Positions 56,327 to 64,000 of a stretch of DNA of 64,000 nt are shown here, in pieces. Source of the DNA: Bryoerythrophyllum caledonicum (taxonomy: Eukaryota; Streptophyta; Bryopsida; Pottiales; Pottiaceae); contig OZ020525.1 in assembly GCA_963971425.1 (NCBI GenBank), forward strand, positions 16,374,187 to 16,438,186, written 5' to 3'. Every line of letters begins with the position of its first letter. Within the stretch, counting starts at the first letter, position 1. The translations under genes were made by a program, and so were the position numbers. Below the pieces are notes generated by a model. It was given only the letters and a program-made list of their open reading frames with translations. It was not told the DNA's origin and searched no databases.

Positions 56327-59300
56327 ATGCCGATGGTGGAGGGAGCTGGGCGGCAGCAGTCAGCAAGGTCGCCTTCATCGGACGGGATATACAGCAGCGA
56401 TGATGAGGAGTCGAATTCGGTGTTGCCGAATGCCCGAGGCCAGCGGCCGATGTATCCGATCCCGCAGTCGCATTGGTTTCCGAGAGCAATTGCGTTTCGC
56501 GTCTACACGCCGGCGACAAGAGGAGCAAGGCTGCAGAATGCACCGGCTAGGGCGTCGAGGCAGCATGCTGGAACGCCGCGACTGCACATCCAGGTCACTC
56601 GTCCGGTACATTCCGCTTCTCGGTCGTGTTTCGCTTCTTGCAGTGGTTTGCGTGTTTTTTAATAAAAATAGGTGTTCATGACAGGTTTTCTTTTCTTTTC
56701 TTAATGTGACTGCTTGCGTTCTGCAATTTTTCACAATTACCGCGATCGTCAGTGCTGATCGAAAACTTTGTGGTCCTGCCAATGGATGGTTTTACTTCCT
56801 CTTGTTGTATTTGAGGTCTTATGAAGTGGGTGTTGATACTGGTCTAGGTCACTGAATATTGTCTGTTCTCTTTCCACTTTTAGGTAACTAATCTTATGCA
56901 TGATATCTTATTGATAATGCAGTTGGCACTGAAGCTGACGAAGGATATCGTTGCGACGTACCAGAATTGCAAACCTGAATTCCAATTTTCACCTGATTTA
57001 AATCCGAAGCGATACTTGACTGTTCCGTCTACGATCGTTCCGGAAAATGGATTTGACAACGAAAGGAATGATCTTGTCCTTTATTTCAATCAGGTCTTCG
57101 TGAATGACGACGGTACCCGCAGGTTGGTCCAGGCTCTCTCTCTTTTGACTTCTAATTTCTTAGCTTCGGGCTTAAGATTGCATGTAGGATTCACTTTTCT
57201 TGGCAATGAATTTTTTTGAAAGTTTATCCTTAATCGTCACTCGGGAACCGTATACACAGGCACGTATTTTACTACATAGAATACAAAACTGTATTAAAAT
57301 TCAGCAAGACTTACACCTGCGGATTGCAGATTCTTCAACTAACATCTTTGATTTGGAGGTCATTGCAATATCTGAACCTTATCATGTTCAAATACGACAC
57401 CATACATGTAGAATACTGTGGCCACCAGTGGGCCGTTCTGACGTTTATGGGTTGATTAGAAATTCCATGAGAGGAGATGGAGACTAGAGTCCATGCGGAC
57501 TTGAGAGTATTGATTCGAGGGTGTTGGTTGACTTTGTTTGCAGGTATGTTGTGAAAGATCTTGTGGGGTCGGGTACATTTGGGCAGGTAGCAAAATGCTA
57601 TACTGAGGAGACCAATGAGAATGTTGCAGTCAAGGTCATCAAAAATCTTCCGGCGTACACCACTCAAGCGCGATTTGAGATTGGAATATTACATATGGTA
57701 TTGATTGTACTTTCTTACGACTTCTCTCCTACTTTTGTCTCTAGGATAAAACCTTTTTATGAAAGGACATTTGTGCGAATGATATGGAAGTTAGCATGTG
57801 GGGTGGCAATCATGATCAAGTTTATGTCTTCTGATGTAGTATAGGGGAGCTGAAGGTTTCAAAGTGAATATGGACGGATGCAGTTTTGGGTTGTGCAGAT
57901 TTATCTGCAGTTGTAGAGTGTTGAAAGCGATACTTCTTTGTCTGCTTTGTGCGAGGCGAGTCTAAAGTATGCATCTCTCGTAGGATAGGATCCTATGCGT
58001 GGAAGGTCAGTTTCGCATCAATTGACGCATGATATTTACATGAATGGAAAACGCTAACTTGCGGGTAATGACTGTTGGTTGACAGCTAAATAAAGAATAT
58101 GATCCAGATGATAAGTATCATATTGTTAGAGCTATTGATCACTTCCAGTACCACGGCCATCTCTGCATCGTATTTGAGCTGCTTACTGAGAATCTGTAAG
58201 TATAATTCCCAACTCGCATCACCATGTAATGCAGGGTGGTTATTTGTTGGTTGCAGGGTCATGGCTGGGGTATTTAGGCGTCATGTTCGCACGTACATAC
58301 AGTGGCATATGCCCATGTTAAGCTAGAAACTTCTGAGGCTATGCAAGAGAGTTTTGGATTTAGTCAAAGAATAGTGTGTTTTTGTGTTCATTTGACGGTG
58401 GTCTTAGATTCTACTTGCTTTTAAGGTTCTTACAGTCTGGCTGTTTCTGCAATCTAGGTACGAGCTTTTGAAGAAGACCAACTTGAAGGGCATGTCACTG
58501 GTATTAGTGCGAATGTTCACAAAGCAGGTACCAATCTTGTTGGAGTTGGCTCAAATATTCAATTCATTGATATAGCTGTGTACAGTATCGCGAACTATGT
58601 TACTTTCCAATGACAAGTGAATCCTTATTCTAATACTCCTATTTTGAGCTGGCGAGTTTGTGTGCTATTTTCAACAATTCCGTTCTGACGTTTTTCTTTA
58701 CGAATTTGCACAGTTACTGGAATCTCTGAGTCTCCTTCGGGAAGCTAGAGTAATACATTGTGATTTGAAGCCAGAGAACATTCTCCTTATCGAGAGGTAA
58801 TGTTTACGTATCTCAATGATTTATTATCGTCCTTTTAGGGTGCTAGCATTCTATATTTATGTATGCCCTTGATGCCATGGTCTTGGAAACGTGTAAAGTA
58901 TACTACTGGAGACCTCTTATGTCAATATTTTTCATTTAATCGGTAGATGAAATATATGTAAGTTTCTTACTAACACGCCTTGTTTTGTTTGTCTTAGCTT
59001 CCGGTCCGCGGAGTTGAAGCTCATTGATTTTGGTTCAGCTTGTAGGGAAGACCAGACTGTGTATACTTACATACAGGTAGAGTTCACTTCGAATTCTAGA
59101 ACTGTTGACATTTTTGAAGGCCTATCACATTTTTTGTGTATGTTTTGTTTTGTTTTGTGGTTCTTTTTTTCCCTACCAGATTATCAGTATTGATATCATG
59201 AATCTTTTACTAATTTGTTGACCGCCATTGTGTTGTGGATCGCTACAGAGTCGGTTTTACCGGTCCCCTGAGGTACTAGTTGGGCATCGGTATAATACAG

Positions 59301-62300
59301 CCATCGATATGTGGTCTCTAGGGTGTGTGACGGCTGAGCTTTTCCTGGGCTTGCCACTTTTCCCTGGAGCTGGTGACTTTGATATGCTTCTGTTTATGAA
59401 GGAGAAACTTGAGTACGATCTCTGCTCTGATGACTAGAGGAACTTGTTTTGTGGTCGAGTAGGATTTCTTGTTTACGCTTGGTTTTAATACACCGTACTT
59501 CGAGTATCTAATTCCTGTATGCCTGTACCAATTTTTTTCACTTTTAGTTGTTAGTATTGATGCATACTGAGATTACTTGGGTTCATTCCAGTAGGCATTT
59601 GCAACCTTCTTGGACATAGTCTAACTGAGTGTATTATGATGCAGGAGTCAACCGCCTGATTATACTTTGAGGAATGCAAAGTACACAAACAAGTTCTTCA
59701 AGCTATTATCGGCTGCTCCTCATTCTGATCACAACCATTCCGCCTATCAGTTGCTTACACCTGAGGAATATGAAGCAGTATGTTTTCTAAATGCTATTGT
59801 TCATATTCGCTTTGGTGAACAACAGTCTCACTTTTGTTTGCATGATGTCTGTTTGTTTTCATATAAGTGTTTTTAACACCTTTCAGTAGGCCAAGACCAG
59901 AACTGCTACTTTGAATTTCATATAACGATCTAATAAAACAGCAGAGCAGATATGGGACAAAACTTGTACTTTAATTTCATCTTACAAAGCTTCGTAAGCT
60001 CATGGTACATATTTGTCTCATATCTTGTCTACTACATAAACTAGTGGTGATTTTTTGGAAGTTGTAGCCAACATGCATCATGTTGAGTTTCTTTGATGTG
60101 GATAATTGGTGCAGCGTCATAAGAAGAAGCCTGACATTGGGAGGAGGTACTTCCATGGTACTCTTTCGGAAGCCATTATGGCGAAGCCCAATCCCGTCTC
60201 AGGGGCTGCACACGCTAAAGGTAGCGCACGGTTCAATCACTTTGTTTTGTATTTCAGATGTGGTCAGCCTTTGGTAGTACAACCAAAATTTTATATTTTT
60301 TGGAGTAGGTCACAGGTGCTACCTACATATATGTTTTCTTTTACCCGTTCTAGTTCTTGAGATATTGGCTGGCATCAATGCCGCCTGACGGTCGGGTCAT
60401 ATGAAGTAAGTAACCGTTTGTGTTAAATTTTACTTTTGTGGTGCAGCAAGGAACTAATTTTCTTATTTGTTTTTCAGAGATTCGAGCTCGAGAATGCTTT
60501 ATCGATTTTCTGAGAGGTCTTATTGAATGTGACCCAACGAAAAGATGGTCGCCACAGCAGGTCACTACACCACTTATATTTATTAGAGCACATCTGGGAA
60601 ACTGGAAGGTGTTGAATGGAAGTTTTTGATGACACTGTTGACATTAAATCTGTTTATTTGTTACGTTATAGACTAGACGTGTTGTTTTGTTATTTCTCAT
60701 GGTGAGTTGTCTTGTTCCCCTACAGGCTGCGAAACATCCATTTATAACTGATGAGCCTTATACTGGACCCTATGATCCAGCACCAGAGACACCTCGGACG
60801 GTAAATGTTTGCACAACCTTACTGCCATAAAAAGGATTTGGTCGACATTTATGTGGCCACTTGTCAGATGTGAATGTTGAAGGGATAAAAGAAGATAGAG
60901 GAGAGGTGGTAACATGCCTCAATCATCTACGTTGTTTCTGAATTCTAGTACAATAGGAATTGGTTGTACATTTCGTACATGTTACAATCTGTCTTCACGG
61001 TTTGAAGAACACAAACATTGTGGTACCTAAAATGGTTGATTCTAGATATTAATATCAATTTGGATGGTGTGCTCACCTGTTTCTACCTGCAGCCCGTCCA
61101 TCACGGTCTTCTTCTGGATCACAGAGGCGCAGGGCACTGGGTCGGTGCAGGCCTTTCTCCTCAAGTGAGTTCGTGCTCCCTTTCCTATATTTCAAGCAAC
61201 TGCCGTGGTGAAGCCCCTTTTTGCAAGGATATCTGGGTGGTCTTTATTTTGTTTGCGAGTTTTATTTAGCTCTTACTCAACTCAAATAGATGTTCTCTGG
61301 CAAAGTATCGCAACATTGTCACATCTTGGTAACTTGTCATTCAGCGATGTATCCTGAATCTTAATTTGTTCTTAACTTATGAGGCTCCTCATGTATATTG
61401 TACAATTCAGGTTGGAGCGTTGAACACAGGCCCTCGGTATGATGCAAATACTCAGCAGCATGCAAATCACTATTCGCGAGCAAGCAGTTTCGGCAGCGCT
61501 GGGAGTTTTGGAAGCTATGGAGAAGGTCTGCCAGTCGATACGAACTATGGAAGTTACGTGGACGACTCAGGTGCACATACCATGGCCATGAATGGTCAAG
61601 TATCAAGTGTAGGTAGCTCCCCTGAATCAAGTTGGCTAGGAAGGCCATTCATACCCTCTTTGCACCCCCATCATCAAGTTCTGGGTCAGTTCAGATCTTT
61701 GAATCTTGGAGCTAGTCCATCTCAGTTTAGTGGGCAAGGTCCATTGTTTCAGCAGTCTCCTGGTCATTACGCTGCCTCGCCGGGCTCGTTTGCCTCATCC
61801 CCAGCATCAAGTTACTTCCAATCCAATGGATCTCAATCTCAACAGGGTTCTCCATCTCGATATGGACCTGCTTCGCCTGCACGTCTGTTGGAGACAGCAG
61901 TTTCAAATGCAACTGCTGCACATGGACATTATCACAGGCGGCGGCCTTGGCAAGCACCTCCTCTTGCGGGAGGACATGGGCAGCAGCAGCAGCAGCAGCA
62001 GCAACAGCAAGAGCTGGCACAGTGGTCTAGGTTCCCCCAGAGCAATCCAAATGGGAACATGGATCCAGCCTCCGGTACAACTTTTGATGGTCAAGGTAGC
62101 CAACGTAGAGGGGGCGCCCCTCCAGTGCCTCACTCCCGAATTGCAAGAAATGGGAGTGGTACAGGGGCTTCGCACTTAACACGAACCTCGACATCTCATA
62201 CGCCTGGCAGCTCCGCTACCTTTACCTCACCCGGGAGTTCCATGGATACTGGAGATGAGGATTCTGCATTAGGTCCTCACTGGGACCCTAATTTCAGGTA

Positions 62301-63702
62301 TGATATCGGTCAAGGGATCACCAATTATTGCGCTATCATTTTGAGTAGTATTCGTCAGTGTCTCAGGTTCTGTAAATGATATAATCTGGGTTTATGTGAT
62401 CGAATATATGGTATATTTTAGGACATTCAAATCGAATAGGCCCTTCAAGTTCCTGTGGACAAATGTCCTCTTGTAGTTTTTAGCGAATGGGAGTACTTTC
62501 TATGGGTGCGTTTTAATTCTTATTTTTCTGGACACTGAAGGTAGACATGGATGGCGTTTCTTTTGAATAAATTTGGTAGTTTCATCCCTTGCCAGGACTT
62601 AACCGAATAACATGGCTTGTTTGCAGCGAGGAACTCCTTCAAGAAGTTGCCCTTGATACTGGAGGAAGAGGCATCTCTGAGGGAGCTGCTTCTCGAAGGT
62701 AGTCCCTAGATTCTGTTTCAGTTCTATCTTGAAACCAAGAAAGTGTTGCAAATTTAGATGAAGTCTACTGAGGTTTGACAAATGGATATCTGCTTTGCTG
62801 GGTGCGTTCAATGCAGTCGAATGTTAAAGTCGGAGTTTGGTAGCTCTTGGACTACGATAGTCAAATATTGTATAACGTCTTAATTATCCTTCATAATTTA
62901 CTGCTTTTTGTGTAATTTGTTTGCAGGACATCATTCGGCCAAGCGAGCACCACGTCAAGCATCGAAGGTAGTCCTGTATCTCCACACAGCTCGCAATCTG
63001 GGTACCAGCGTCCGATGCCTGGCCACTTTCAGAGTCAAACCTCTCCAAGTCGACTCGGTCCTCAAACTCCTCAGAATTCGCAGCAGCAGCGTCAGCAAGG
63101 TTATCACCACGTCTCACCAGAACAAACTCCTTTGCACCCTCAGTATGGAGGACGAAGGCATATATCTGGTGAGATGAACACTTCTGTTTCCGGAACTGCT
63201 CCATTTCAACAGCGTCATCAGGCATTTCAAATCCACCAGTTTCAGCCCCAGTTTAACCAATTTCCCGGGCTGGTGGTGGGGGCCGATGGGAACCTTTTAC
63301 CTTCTTCTCAAAGGGATAATAGGTTGTCACATCCAGGAGTGGCTCATAATACATCTAGATTGAATACTGGACAAACTGAACCAAATGCAAATTCCCCCAA
63401 TGCAGCAGGATTTGCAATGGCTGCAGGTATAGGGCATCCGATGCATGCTGTGCAGCATCAGCATTACTATGGTGGAGAAAATGCTCATCAATGGTCGATT
63501 CCGGGTGCTTTCCTTCCGCAGGGCCCATACTTTACGAACGACCTGTGCGGTAAGTAAGGGTGTTGCTTGCACAGTTCTACTTTATATCTAGTTTATGAAC
63601 TTTGAAGTCTCAACTTTCTAGTTGGCAGTGTTCAAAAGTGTATCATGACATTGGCATTATCTGTAATGTTCAGGACCACGGCCTCCATTAGCTCGACGAT
63701 AA
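56327..63702 (+). CDS. YAK1: YAK1-type dual-specificity (DYRK family) protein kinase
   Basis: 18 exons: 56327-56593, 56923-57122, 57544-57697, 58086-58195, 58458-58527, 58714-58796, 58998-59076, 59249-59412, 59645-59777, 60115-60220, 60362-60405, 60447-60560, 60726-60800, 61093-61164, 61411-62297, 62627-62698, 62927-63549, 63674-63702. They join in phase to about 1,093 residues. The protein phosphorylates Ser/Thr and autophosphorylates on Tyr; plant YAK1 acts in growth and nutrient (TOR-linked) signalling. The kinase domain starts near 156: GSGTFGQV (about 164), VAVKVIK lysine (about 183), HCDLKPEN (282-289), DFGSAC (305-310), [13 protein letters not shown] activation loop (317-329) with the YxY. 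AAKHPFIT closes the domain. A long Ser/Gln/Gly-rich tail carries [19 protein letters not shown], a run of Q and WDPNFSEELLQE, all YAK1 hallmarks. Exons 11-12 are uncertain: the conserved frame there is broken (see findings). Exon 8 ends in a weaker GTACGA donor. Confidence 0.88.
61981..62010 (+). repeat. CAG microsatellite encoding polyglutamine
   Basis: A run of CAG codons with one CAA interruption encodes about ten glutamines in the C-terminal tail of the YAK1-type kinase. It is likely length-variable. Confidence 0.9.
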
Positions 63703-64000
63703 TTGCCGGCTTCAAAGTGCTGCATCCGTTAGTCGCTTATCAAATATTGCTATGTGATCTGGTAATAGCCTTCATGCTTTTGTTGCTAAGCATGGTAAGC
63801 ATAATTAAGGGCTGAGGACCTTGCTCAAGCAGCCCTCAATCTAGGCCAGCATGATAACTCCATACGGCTTCATCGATTAGCTCGTTACACTTCTGGTGAA
63901 CGCCCTTTACAGGTAATCGCATGCTTATTTTGCTGCTGTCTATGTAGATCAAGGTTTCTAGGTTCACTGTTGCATGGGCAGTGTCATCCAAATGACAATT
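63703..64000 (+). other. 3' flank of the YAK1-type gene
   Basis: Following the TAA at 63700 the frames are short. This should be the 3' UTR; no poly(A) signal stands out and no further gene is seen before the window ends. Confidence 0.5.

Noticed and set aside
55875..56543. 222-residue minus-strand open frame
   Set aside because: It is antisense to the first YAK1 exon and its GC-rich leader, is Ser/Pro/His-rich without any domain, and its openness follows from base composition.
1..64000. CRISPR arrays, tRNA or rRNA genes, bacterial-style operons
   Set aside because: None seen: the tandem repeats have no regular spacers, no tRNA cloverleaf or rRNA core was recognised, and the genes are intron-bearing.

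Overview
This window is nuclear DNA of a land plant. It has GT-AG introns of roughly 70-900 bp, plant-type genes (a YAK1 kinase, a KDEL-tailed protein disulfide isomerase, an arabinogalactan protein), and abundant copia, gypsy, LINE and Helitron debris. The style suggests a non-seed plant such as a bryophyte. That is an inference; nothing here fixes the species.

Layout. 0-1.6 kb: decayed Ty1/copia gag-pol on the minus strand. 2.07-2.65 kb: first copy of a terminal-inverted-repeat family (called the TTAACCCC family here) that recurs at 16.2, 48.0-49.7, 50.4 and 52.4 kb. 4.4-11.0 kb: a GC-rich leader made of decayed duplications, followed by a multi-exon plus-strand gene for a nuclear protein with a divergent bromodomain. 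11-15.4 kb: AT-rich, repeat-bearing intergenic DNA. 15.5-19.1 kb: a dead Helitron (Rep plus PIF1-type helicase) interrupted by a TTAACCCC-family copy. 19.5-20.1 kb: a decayed repeat array related to 12.35-12.7 kb. 21.3-21.8 kb: a two-exon GPI-anchored arabinogalactan protein (minus). 23.2-27.2 kb: an intact 11-exon protein disulfide isomerase of the PDIL1-4 type (minus). 27.5-29.0 kb: a 1.4 kb element with terminal inverted repeats of about 200 bp. 30-40 kb: LINE, gypsy gag, gypsy pol and fold-back remnants. 40.9-46.3 kb: a decayed, intron-bearing minus-strand gene of unknown function, with a cluster of palindromes CCGGAGATCTCCGG around it. 47-55.3 kb: nested and adjacent inverted-repeat elements and tandem duplications. 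56.3-63.7 kb: an 18-exon plus-strand YAK1-type DYRK kinase.

The apparently functional genes are the bromodomain protein, the AGP, the PDI and probably YAK1. They act in unrelated processes (chromatin, cell wall/plasma membrane, ER folding, growth/nutrient signalling) and are not co-regulated in any visible way. Exon joins were made by matching GT/AG sites and reading phase by eye. All are consistent in phase, but none was tested against transcripts.

Most interesting: (i) the 41-46 kb gene, whose reading frames are closed mainly by TAG codons where CAG would be expected, with palindromes in its introns and flank; (ii) a nested insertion of one TTAACCCC-family element inside another; (iii) a YAK1 exon whose conserved frame is broken while an alternative splice route stays open; (iv) several fold-back elements not explained by ordinary genes.
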